Assembly (NCBI GenBank): GCA_963847515.1
Contig: CAWKAA010000005.1
Location: forward strand, 1,116,001 to 1,180,000
Reading direction: 5' to 3'
Source of the DNA: QHXW01 sp963847515
GTDB lineage: Bacteria; Acidobacteriota; Terriglobia; Bryobacterales; Bryobacteraceae
DNA length: 64,000 bases
This document shows, piece by piece, positions 50,985-58,635 of this stretch. The stretch's first letter is position 1. Every line of letters begins with the position of its first letter. A program made the translations under genes and the position numbers. Below the pieces are notes generated by a model. The model saw only the letters and a program-made list of their open reading frames with translations. It was not told where the DNA came from and did not search any database.

Positions 50985-52382
50985 ATGATTCGGCATATCA
51001 GACCTCTCCGGCAGGAACTCCGTCCTATGTTGAAACTGGCAACTCCGCTGGTGGTTGCGGAGCTGGGCTGGATGGGCATGGGGATTGTCGACACCATGAT
51101 GGTGGGCCGTGTCAGCGCGGAAGCCATGGGCGCGGTGAGTCTGGGCAGTGTATTGTTTTACGCCGTGGCAATCTTTGGCAGCGGGCTGATGCTTGGGCTC
51201 GACACCCTGGTTTCGCAGGCGCATGGCGCAGGCCGTCGTATGGATTGTCACCGCGCACTTCTCAGCGCGGTCTATCTCGCCCTGCCGCTGACGCCTGCGC
51301 TGATGTTTTTGATCTGGTGCTGGGAGCCGTTACTCGTTCGCTTTGGAATTAATCCGGCCGTGCTGCGCCAAACCCTGCCGTATCTGAGAGCCATCATGTG
51401 GAGCACCTTGCCATTACTGCTCTATTTCGCATTTCGCAGATATTTACAGGCAATGAATCACACGAGTGCGATTATGTTTGCGCTGGTGACCGCGAATCTG
51501 GTGAATTTGGCGGGAAACTGGATCCTGGTCTACGGCTATTTTGGCGTCAGGGCGATGGGCGCTGAAGGCTCCGGCTGGGCAACCTGCATTTCGAGAGTCT
51601 ACATGACCGCTGTGCTTGTGGCGTATACGTTATACGATGCCGTTGTGAATCGGACGGGCCTGACGCACGCGCCGCTTTTACCCGACTTGGCCCGGATTCG
51701 CGCTCTCATCAACCTGGGATTCCCGGCGGCCATGCAACTGTCGATCGAGGTCGGCGTCTTTGCGGCGGCGACGGCGTTGATCGGCACGCTCGACCCGCTC
51801 TCGCTCGCCGCGCATCAGATTGCGATTAATACCGCGAGCCTCACTTACATGGTGCCTCTGGGGATCAGTTCCGCCGCTGCCGTTCGTGTAGGGCAGGCGC
51901 TGGGCCGTGGCGACATCAGCGCCGCCAGTCGCGCTGGTTGGACGGCCATGGGGCTTGGCGCGGCTTTCATGGCCGGCGCCGGCGTGTTGATGATTAGCTT
52001 TCCGGCTTATGTTGCACGCGCCTTCACAACGGATCGGGCCGTCATTCGGACTGCCGTCGCATTGCTCGCGGTGGCGGCCGCCTTTCAGCTCTTCGACGGC
52101 ATCCAGACGGTAGCCACCGGGGCGCTGCGAGGAGCAGGTGACACGCGTACGCCCATGATTTGCCACCTGGTCGGCTACTGGGCGATCGGCTTGCCGCTGG
52201 GCTACGTGCTCTGCTTTGTCGTGGGTTGGCGCGCGGTTGGACTCTGGACGGGCTTGTGCATTGCTCTCATCCTGATTGGCGTGGTGCTCCTGTTAGCCTG
52301 GACACGAAAAGTTCGCGTTCTGGCGGGGTCTCATGCGGTGGCCGCGCCTGTCTTAAGCCCGGCCAGCCATTTTCTGCCATGA
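50985..52382 (+). CDS. MATE-family multidrug/metabolite exporter
   Basis: A 465-residue inner-membrane antiporter of the MATE (NorM/DinF-like) family. Start MIRHIRPLRQELRPMLKLAT. Twelve helices: PLVVAELGWMGMGIVDTMMV (about 20-39), then GRVSAEAMGAVSLGSVLFYA, LGLDTLVSQAHGAGRRMDCH and, in the second half, LSLAAHQIAINTASLTYMVP and GDISAASRAGWTAMGLG. The ligand is unknown. Its stop overlaps the acylase start (ATGA). The upstream 190 bp contain the cydB terminator candidate. First gene of a three-gene overlapping unit. Confidence 0.93.
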   Translation: MIRHIRPLRQELRPMLKLATPLVVAELGWMGMGIVDTMMVGRVSAEAMGAVSLGSVLFYAVAIFGSGLMLGLDTLVSQAHGAGRRMDCHRALLSAVYLALPLTPALMFLIWCWEPLLVRFGINPAVLRQTLPYLRAIMWSTLPLLLYFAFRRYLQAMNHTSAIMFALVTANLVNLAGNWILVYGYFGVRAMGAEGSGWATCISRVYMTAVLVAYTLYDAVVNRTGLTHAPLLPDLARIRALINLGFPAAMQLSIEVGVFAAATALIGTLDPLSLAAHQIAINTASLTYMVPLGISSAAAVRVGQALGRGDISAASRAGWTAMGLGAAFMAGAGVLMISFPAYVARAFTTDRAVIRTAVALLAVAAAFQLFDGIQTVATGALRGAGDTRTPMICHLVGYWAIGLPLGYVLCFVVGWRAVGLWTGLCIALILIGVVLLLAWTRKVRVLAGSHAVAAPVLSPASHFLP

Positions 52383-54394
52383 AGCAAATTGCTCTTTTTC
52401 TGCTTTGCAGCGTCGCGTGGGCCGGAGAACGGGTAACCGTGATTCGCGATGATTTCGGAGTCCCGCACATTTTTGCGGCGACGGCCGCGGGCGCAGCATA
52501 CGGCTCCGGTTACGCGCAGGCCGAGGACCGGCTCGAGGAGATGCTGCGCAACTACCGCAAAGCCGAAGGCACCATGGCAGAAGTCTTTGGTGAAAGCTGG
52601 TTCCGGCACGATTACCGGCAGCGCATGTGGCGGCACCGGAGCGTAGCCGAGGAACATTACAAAGACCTCAACCCGGAAACGCGCGCCGTTATCGAAGCCT
52701 TTCAGGCAGGAGTCCGGCAATTCATGAAGGAGCACCCCGAACAGGTGCCCGCGTGGGCGCCGAAGCTGGAACCGTGGCAGGTGGTGGCTCTGGGCCGGTT
52801 CACCATCTGGGGCTGGCCTGAAGGCGAAGCAGGCAGCGATCTCCAGCGCGCGGGCATCGAGCCCGATCCGGTTGCGTACCACGGCTCGAACGAATGGCTC
52901 CTCGCGCCCTGGCGAACGTCCATGCGCGCGCCCATCGCGGTCATCGATCCGCACCTCTCCTGGTACGGCGAAACCCGCTACTACGAAATGCGCGTCTACG
53001 GCGGCAATGTGGCCTATTCGGGCGGCGCCAGAGTGGGCTTGCCATTTCCGACTCTGGGGCACAGCCGGTATGTTTCGATCGCCATGACCACCGGCGGGCC
53101 GGATACTTCAGATGTGTACGAAGAGGAAATCCGGGATCGCAAGTACCGGTTCCGTAACGAATGGCGGCCCGTTCAGGGCTGGACGGAAAAGATTGGCGTG
53201 AAGACCGGCGACAAAATCGACTGGAAGCCGGTCACAATAGAATTCACACATCACGGGCCGGTCGTAGCGCACAAAAACGGCAAGTCGTACGCGATGGCGC
53301 TGCCATACTCCAATGAATTTCGCCTCATCGAACAAGCCCTGGCCATGATCACGGCACGCAACCTGGGCGAGCTGAAGAAGGCCCTCGCGATGCGCCAGTA
53401 CATGGCGCAGAACATTATGGTGGGCACGGTGGATGGCGATATTTATTACGTGCGTAACGGCCGCGTGCCGGTCCGGCCCGCCGGCTGCGATTCGTCAAAG
53501 CCCATGCCCGGGACCGGCGAGTGCGAATGGCAAGGCATCCATCCTTTCGAGGACCTGCCGCAAATCGAGAATCCGCCCCAGGGATACATGCAGAACTGCA
53601 ATATTTCGCCGTGGGTCATGATGAAGGACTCACCGCTTACGCCGGAAAGATTCGCAGCGCATCCGTATCTCTACAATGCGGCTCGGACACCCGCGCATCA
53701 ACGGGCGGCCATGGTGCTGGACCTGCTGGCTGCTGCCCGAGAGGTCACGGCGGATCAAGCGCTCGGCATTGCGTTTTCAACCGAGGTTTACAAAGCGGAT
53801 CTATGGCAGGACCGCATTCGAAAAGCTGGCGCTGACGATGAATTCGCGCGGATGATTCTCGACTGGAACCGGCATAGTGATGCCGGCTCACGAGGAGCGC
53901 TTGCGTATTACCTTTTCAAGACATCGCTAGGCGAGCGGAGCAAGCTGATCGAGCCGCCAAACGATCTTAGCGATGACGATGTGCGGGCCGCGTTGGGAGG
54001 CGCCGAACGGCAGCTGAAATCCGATTTCCCGTCCGGCGCCGTTTACGGGACGCTTTTCCGGGTAGGCCGTGAGGGCTCAGCGCGAAACTGGCCCGTAGGC
54101 GGCGGCACGCTGGCGTCGGCGGGGATGGCCACGCCGCGCGCCATCGGATTCGACAAGAAAGGCGACATCATGCTGGGCCGCAGCGGGCAAACGTCCACTC
54201 AGGTCGTTATTCTCACGAAGCCGCCGCAATCGTGGATGGTGATCCCGCTGGGCGAGAGCGACCACCCTGACTCTCCGCATTTCGATGATCAGGCCGAGAA
54301 GCTCTTCAGCCAGGCGCGCGCCAAGCCGACGTATTTTTTGCGCCGCGACGAGGTCGATAAGCACGCCACGGCCGTGAAGGAATTGACGTATTAA
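52379..54394 (+). CDS. Secreted penicillin-acylase-family (peptidase S45) amidohydrolase
   Basis: A 671-residue Ntn hydrolase. ATG 52379 gives a short signal peptide (MKQIALFLLCSVAWAGE), so the enzyme works in the periplasm. The alpha-chain region has VTVIRDDFGVPHIFAATAAG and YGSGYAQAEDRLEEMLRNYR. The autocatalytic cleavage site fits G169|S170-N-E-W (YHGSNEWLLAPWRT), making S170 the N-terminal nucleophile of the beta chain. Beta-chain motifs: PIAVIDPHLSWYGETRYYEM, GGARVGLPFPTLGHSRYVSI and THHGPVV. Family members cleave penicillin, cephalosporins or N-acyl-homoserine lactones, and PvdQ matures pyoverdine. Substrate unknown. The neighbouring MATE and PPTase genes suggest processing of a small metabolite. 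Confidence 0.93.
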   Translation: MKQIALFLLCSVAWAGERVTVIRDDFGVPHIFAATAAGAAYGSGYAQAEDRLEEMLRNYRKAEGTMAEVFGESWFRHDYRQRMWRHRSVAEEHYKDLNPETRAVIEAFQAGVRQFMKEHPEQVPAWAPKLEPWQVVALGRFTIWGWPEGEAGSDLQRAGIEPDPVAYHGSNEWLLAPWRTSMRAPIAVIDPHLSWYGETRYYEMRVYGGNVAYSGGARVGLPFPTLGHSRYVSIAMTTGGPDTSDVYEEEIRDRKYRFRNEWRPVQGWTEKIGVKTGDKIDWKPVTIEFTHHGPVVAHKNGKSYAMALPYSNEFRLIEQALAMITARNLGELKKALAMRQYMAQNIMVGTVDGDIYYVRNGRVPVRPAGCDSSKPMPGTGECEWQGIHPFEDLPQIENPPQGYMQNCNISPWVMMKDSPLTPERFAAHPYLYNAARTPAHQRAAMVLDLLAAAREVTADQALGIAFSTEVYKADLWQDRIRKAGADDEFARMILDWNRHSDAGSRGALAYYLFKTSLGERSKLIEPPNDLSDDDVRAALGGAERQLKSDFPSGAVYGTLFRVGREGSARNWPVGGGTLASAGMATPRAIGFDKKGDIMLGRSGQTSTQVVILTKPPQSWMVIPLGESDHPDSPHFDDQAEKLFSQARAKPTYFLRRDEVDKHATAVKELTY

Positions 54395-55073
54395 CGCCGC
54401 GGCTCAAATTTGGACGATTCACACGCCGGGGTTCGATGTCACGGGGGCGGATGAAGTTCTCACAGCCGCCGAGCAGGCCCGTGCTGCACGCTACCATTTC
54501 GAGGAGGACCGGCGACGCTACATTGCGGTCCGGGTCTCTCTCAGGCGACTGCTCGCGAAGCGTACAGGCGTCCGCGCCCCAGAACTAATCATCAAGGAAT
54601 CAAACAACACCAAGCCCCGGCTGGCGCTTCCCGCTGAAGGTCCCCAGATTTTTTTCAATGTCTCGCATTCCGGCGATTATGCTTTGATCGTCATTTCCGA
54701 TTCGGAGGTTGGAATCGACATCGAGCAGATTCGCCCGGATTGTCCGGTCGAGGAACTCGCTCAGAGATTTTACGCAGCCAGCGAAAGCGCGCAGCTACGC
54801 AGAATGACGGGAGCGCTCCGTATAACGAATTTCTACCGGCTGTGGACGATCAAGGAAGCGGTGCTGAAATGCCTGGGTCTGGGCCTTTCGGTTCCAACGC
54901 GAACTGTGCAGATAAGGTTGAATAAAAGCGCCGCTCCGGTAGTTACAAGCGCGGACGAGAAGCACGGAAAGATCGAGCGATACTTTGTGCGGGAGTTGGC
55001 GGCCGCTGACGGCTATGCGGCGGCCATCGCCGTAGAAGCGGGGAGGGTCGAGATCGAGGCGTTGACGCTTTGA
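54390..55073 (+). CDS. Sfp-type 4'-phosphopantetheinyl transferase, apparent ATT start
   Basis: A protein of about 227 residues when read from ATT 54390, which overlaps the acylase stop; the first conventional codon in frame is TTG 54684 and would delete the N-terminal half. The frame is open from 54387. Family motifs run throughout: WTIHTPGF near the start, FNVSHSGDYALIVISDSEVG (the substrate-binding and Mg sites), IDIEQIRPD and FYRLWTIKEAVLKCLGLGLS. Sfp-type enzymes activate PKS/NRPS or acyl-carrier proteins. An N-terminal substitution (ATG to ATT) or sequencing error cannot be excluded. No synthase gene lies in the window. Confidence 0.8.
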   Translation: MNAAAQIWTIHTPGFDVTGADEVLTAAEQARAARYHFEEDRRRYIAVRVSLRRLLAKRTGVRAPELIIKESNNTKPRLALPAEGPQIFFNVSHSGDYALIVISDSEVGIDIEQIRPDCPVEELAQRFYAASESAQLRRMTGALRITNFYRLWTIKEAVLKCLGLGLSVPTRTVQIRLNKSAAPVVTSADEKHGKIERYFVRELAAADGYAAAIAVEAGRVEIEALTL

Positions 55074-55135
55074 AACCTTCCAGCCCATTCTGACCGGCGC
55101 AGAGTGAACGCGGCGGACGGCTGCTATACTGCCTT

Positions 55136-55224
55136 CTAGTGGCCAGAAGGTAGGACCGCTTCCTCCGGTCGCGGCTCAGCCAAGCTTGCGTCGTACGAAC
55201 GAAATCACTGCGACAGACCACTAG
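55136..55224. repeat. Small CTAG-ended inverted repeat element, 89 bp
   Basis: The left end CTAGTGGCCAG (55136-55146) and the right end CAGACCACTAG (55214-55224) are inverted repeats matching at 9 of 11 bases. The CTAGTG start recalls the 186-bp element near 3.1 kb (CTAGTGTCC), so the two may belong to one family. It ends 8 bp before the small basic protein's ATG. Confidence 0.4.
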
Positions 55225-55232
55225 AATGACGA

Positions 55233-55409
55233 ATGGACAAAATGGAAAAGACAGCTCAAGCGGAAACCCCTGCCCGTAAGCAGAAGGAAAACGTCTATCA
55301 GGCGGAATACCTCGGAAGCGGAACCTTCAAGATCTCCAAACCCAAGCGCGCCAAAAGCAAGCGGCGCCAGGCAGCCCTCAAGAATCGGCGGCGCGGTTCG
55401 CGCCGTTAA
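55233..55409 (+). CDS. 58-residue basic protein, unknown
   Basis: ATG 55233, with an in-frame ATG at 55242 as alternative start, ends at TAA 55407. The C-terminal half is strongly basic: FKISKPKRAKSKRRQAALKN followed by RRRGSRR. The middle reads VYQAEYLGSGTFKISK. It has no signal peptide or membrane helix. Such composition fits RNA or ribosome binding, but no family was recognised. It follows the CTAG-ended element, and has no clear ribosome binding site. Confidence 0.5.
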   Translation: MDKMEKTAQAETPARKQKENVYQAEYLGSGTFKISKPKRAKSKRRQAALKNRRRGSRR

Positions 55410-55466
55410 CTCTCCATTGGCAGCCCGCGAAACTCGCCCTGGACGGCTGCCAACACAAGCCGTTGC

Positions 55467-55472
55467 TATATT
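55467..55472 (+). promoter_or_regulatory. Putative -10 box (TATATT) for the lptC/A-like gene
   Basis: TATATT ends 8 nt before ATG 55481. The spacing would give a very short or absent leader. No clear -35 or Shine-Dalgarno is present. Confidence 0.3.
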
Positions 55473-55480
55473 GGTACTGA

Positions 55481-57802
55481 ATGCGTAGAACCCGGTGGCT
55501 GCTGCTTCTGGCTATTCTCGCTATTCTCGGCGGAATCGAATTTACTTACCGGGCCCAGCGCCGGGTACTTCAAAAACAAGCTCCCGCCAAGCCTCCCATG
55601 CTGCCGACCGAAATCAGCGGCCTGCGCAATGAGTTTAAGTTAACCCGGACAGAAGCGGGCCAAAACAAGTGGGAGATCACTGCCGCCAAAGTCAGGCAAG
55701 AGAAAGACAGCACCCAGACTCATCTGGAACAAGTAACGCTGAAAATCTATAACAAGACCGGCGATAAGTACGGCCTGGTGAACAGCGCAAACGCAGATTT
55801 TGAACAGAACGCGAAGCGTTTGTTTTCTAAAGGCGAAGTTGAGATTACTCTCGGCGTTCCCACCGAGGGGCAGCCCGCCAGGCCGCTCGTAAAAATCAAG
55901 TCATCCGGAGTTACGTTCGATGTTCAGGCCAGCAAGGCTTCCACCGACCGGCCGGCCAGCTTCACGTTTGAAAATGGCACGGGGCACTCTGTGGGCGCGT
56001 CCTATGATGCAAACTTGCGTGAACTGCACTTGCAGCACGATGCGGAGATTGATACGCACCCCCCCGGTCCGCATACCAAACTCATGAGGATTCAGGCTGG
56101 TGAAGTCACTTATAAGGAGGCGGAGTCGAAAGTCTGGCTGAACGAGTGGGCACGGCTCACGCGCGAGAACACCATCGTAAACGCGGCATCCAGCATCGTA
56201 CAGCTTCAGGATGACCGCCGCATCCGGCAGATTGACGCGGTCCATGCCCACGGCACGGACGAGTATCCGAAGCGCAAGCTCGAATACGCCGCCGACGAGT
56301 TGCGCGTGATCTACAACGACGATGGGGAGGTGGATCACATTTCCGGCAAGAACAACGCGCGCCTGGTGTCCAGCTCGGCCGGCTCAGAAACCACGATGAC
56401 CAGTGATTTCGTAGACCTTACTTTCGATGCCGTCAATAACGAGAGCGTGTTGAAGAAGGCTGTGGGCGTTGGCAATGCGAGGATCGAATCGAAACCTATC
56501 GCTGCGGCCGATGGCAAGCTGCCGGAGACTCACGTCATTACCAGCCAATCGGTCGAAGTACACATGCGTCCTGGCGGCCGGGAGATAGAAACGGTCGCGA
56601 CGCTGGCGCCTGGCCGGCTGGACTTTATTCCCAACCAGCCCGTTCAGAAGCCGCGCCATCTGGAGGCTCAGCGCATGGTCATGACCTACGGGCCCGCGAA
56701 CCAGATCCAATCGTTCCGTGCAACCGGTGCGCAAACCGAGAGCGAGCCTAGCGCCGAAGAGCGGGCGAAAAAGGCGACAATCTCCAAGACCCTCAGCAAG
56801 GAAATGTCGGCTGACTTTGATGCCAAGGGCCAGATGAAGCACATGGAACAATGGGGTGACTTCGCTTATGAGGACGGTGACCGGAAGGCTAAGGCCGATC
56901 GCGCGACCATGGACGGCGACAGCAACGTGATGACGCTTGAGACTGGGGCGCGCATGTGGGATGCGACCGGGGCAACCACGGCAGACCACATCCGCATCGA
57001 TCAGAAATCCGGCGATTTCTCGGCCGTTGGCCACGTCAGCTCCAGCCGCCAGCCGGACAAAAAGAACTCGCCTTCCGGCATGCTGTCGGCTGATGAGCCG
57101 GTGGAGGCCCTGGCGGAGCACATGAACTCGACGAACCACAACCGGCTGCTCCAGTACCAGGGGAACGTGGTTATGTGGCAAGGCGCTGACCGTGTAACGG
57201 CTGATTCTGCACAGATCGATCGCGACAAACGAACGCTAAGCGCGACGGGCCATGTGGTGACGCAGTTCCTGGAGAAGAAGAGCGAATCAGGCTCCGCTGA
57301 AGGTCGAGACCGAATCGACGCGACGGCGCAGCTGCCCGCCGACAAGGCGGCTCCCATTTTTGTGGTGGTCACAGCCGCCGAGCTGGTCTATACCGATACG
57401 GACCGGCTGGCACATTATCGCGGCGGTGTAGTATTGACACGGCCTGGATTGCAGGTAAAGGCGGATGAGTTGCGCGCCGTTCTGGCGCAATCGAACAGCG
57501 ACGACAAGAAGACTTCCGGCGGCGAAGAGCAGTCGCGCCTGGAGAATGCCTTCGCAGATGGGCACGTCGAGATCGTACAGACGGCAACGGACCGGACGCG
57601 CACCGGCAAAAGCGATCACGCCGAGTATTACACCGGCGACGAACGCATCATTTTGCGTGGCGGGAAGCCGCAAATGCTGGATAGCAGAAAGGGTTACACG
57701 CGCGGCTCTGAATTGACCTACTACGTGAACGATGATAGGCTGCTGGTATCCGGCGGAGGCCCGAAGGAACGCGCCACGGGTCATTTACGTCGCAAGAAGT
57801 AA
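55481..57802 (+). CDS. LptC/LptA-type LPS export protein (long, fused repeats)
   Basis: A 773-residue protein. The N-terminal membrane anchor (WLLLLAILAILGGIEFTYRA, residues 5-24) is followed by an LptC-like domain (GLRNEFKLTRTEAGQNKWEI, LEQVTLKIYNKTGDKYGLVN, YGLVNSANADFEQNAKRLFS). It then continues into repeated OstA/LptA beta-jellyroll units, with motifs such as EGRDRIDATAQL, RVTADSAQIDRDKRTLSATG and LVYTDTDRLAHYRGGVVLTR. LptC and LptA carry LPS from the inner membrane ABC transporter across the periplasm; here they appear to be one polypeptide. It precedes lptB by 8 bp. Confidence 0.88.
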   Translation: MRRTRWLLLLAILAILGGIEFTYRAQRRVLQKQAPAKPPMLPTEISGLRNEFKLTRTEAGQNKWEITAAKVRQEKDSTQTHLEQVTLKIYNKTGDKYGLVNSANADFEQNAKRLFSKGEVEITLGVPTEGQPARPLVKIKSSGVTFDVQASKASTDRPASFTFENGTGHSVGASYDANLRELHLQHDAEIDTHPPGPHTKLMRIQAGEVTYKEAESKVWLNEWARLTRENTIVNAASSIVQLQDDRRIRQIDAVHAHGTDEYPKRKLEYAADELRVIYNDDGEVDHISGKNNARLVSSSAGSETTMTSDFVDLTFDAVNNESVLKKAVGVGNARIESKPIAAADGKLPETHVITSQSVEVHMRPGGREIETVATLAPGRLDFIPNQPVQKPRHLEAQRMVMTYGPANQIQSFRATGAQTESEPSAEERAKKATISKTLSKEMSADFDAKGQMKHMEQWGDFAYEDGDRKAKADRATMDGDSNVMTLETGARMWDATGATTADHIRIDQKSGDFSAVGHVSSSRQPDKKNSPSGMLSADEPVEALAEHMNSTNHNRLLQYQGNVVMWQGADRVTADSAQIDRDKRTLSATGHVVTQFLEKKSESGSAEGRDRIDATAQLPADKAAPIFVVVTAAELVYTDTDRLAHYRGGVVLTRPGLQVKADELRAVLAQSNSDDKKTSGGEEQSRLENAFADGHVEIVQTATDRTRTGKSDHAEYYTGDERIILRGGKPQMLDSRKGYTRGSELTYYVNDDRLLVSGGGPKERATGHLRRKK

Positions 57803-57810
57803 ATCCCTCA

Positions 57811-58560
57811 ATGCGAAAGCTGGAAACACGCGAGATCTCGAAGTCGTATCGCGGCCGGAAGGTGGTCGACGATGTGTCGGTCTCGGTGCAACAGGGCGAA
57901 GTCGTCGGATTACTCGGGCCCAACGGAGCGGGCAAGACTACGTCCTTTTACATCGTCGTGGGTTTGATCAGCGCCGATTCCGGCCGGGTGCTTCTGGACG
58001 ACCACGACATCACGGCGCTGGCCATGTTTCAGCGGGCGCGGAGAGGCATCAGCTACCTGCCACAGGAAGCCTCCGTGTTCCGTAAGCTTACCGTCGAGGA
58101 GAACCTCATGGCCATTCTCGAGACGCTGCCCATCCGCCCCCGCGACCGGCGCGAGCGCATGGAGCGGCTCATCGAGCAACTCGGCCTCGAGAAAGTGCGC
58201 CGTAACAAGGGATATGCTCTTTCGGGGGGCGAGCGGCGGCGCGTTGAGATTGCCCGGTCGCTGGTGATCGAACCCAGTTTCCTGCTCCTGGATGAGCCGT
58301 TCTCGGGCATCGATCCGATCCAGGTGCTCGAGTTGCAGCGCATCATCTTCGACTTGAAACGCTCCGGCATCGGAATCCTGGTGACCGACCACAACGTCCG
58401 TGAGACGCTGATGGTGACCGATCGCGCCTACATCATTAATAACGGGCGTATCTTCCGCGCCGGGAGTCCGGAAGCCTTGGGCCGCGATCCCGAGGTGAAA
58501 CGAGTGTACCTGGGTGAGTCGTTTACTCTGGGAGAACCCGGAGCTACCTTCCCAAATTAA
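57811..58560 (+). CDS. lptB: LPS export ABC transporter ATP-binding protein
   Basis: A 249-residue cytoplasmic ATPase of the LPS extractor LptB2FG. Walker A VVGLLGPNGAGKTTSFYIVV (about residues 31-50), the Q-loop region FQRARRGISYLPQEASVFRK, signature GYALSGGERRRVEIARSLV, Walker B FLLLDEPFSGIDPIQVLELQ and H-loop GILVTDHNVRETL. Conserved order with rpoN and hpf is common in diderms. Length and motifs are normal. Confidence 0.96.
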   Translation: MRKLETREISKSYRGRKVVDDVSVSVQQGEVVGLLGPNGAGKTTSFYIVVGLISADSGRVLLDDHDITALAMFQRARRGISYLPQEASVFRKLTVEENLMAILETLPIRPRDRRERMERLIEQLGLEKVRRNKGYALSGGERRRVEIARSLVIEPSFLLLDEPFSGIDPIQVLELQRIIFDLKRSGIGILVTDHNVRETLMVTDRAYIINNGRIFRAGSPEALGRDPEVKRVYLGESFTLGEPGATFPN

Positions 58561-58635
58561 GGGCTATATCGTACTCATAACAAGGGAAATACGACCGATG
58601 CCATTCCTGCTGCTTCTGATATCATAGGAATGGTC

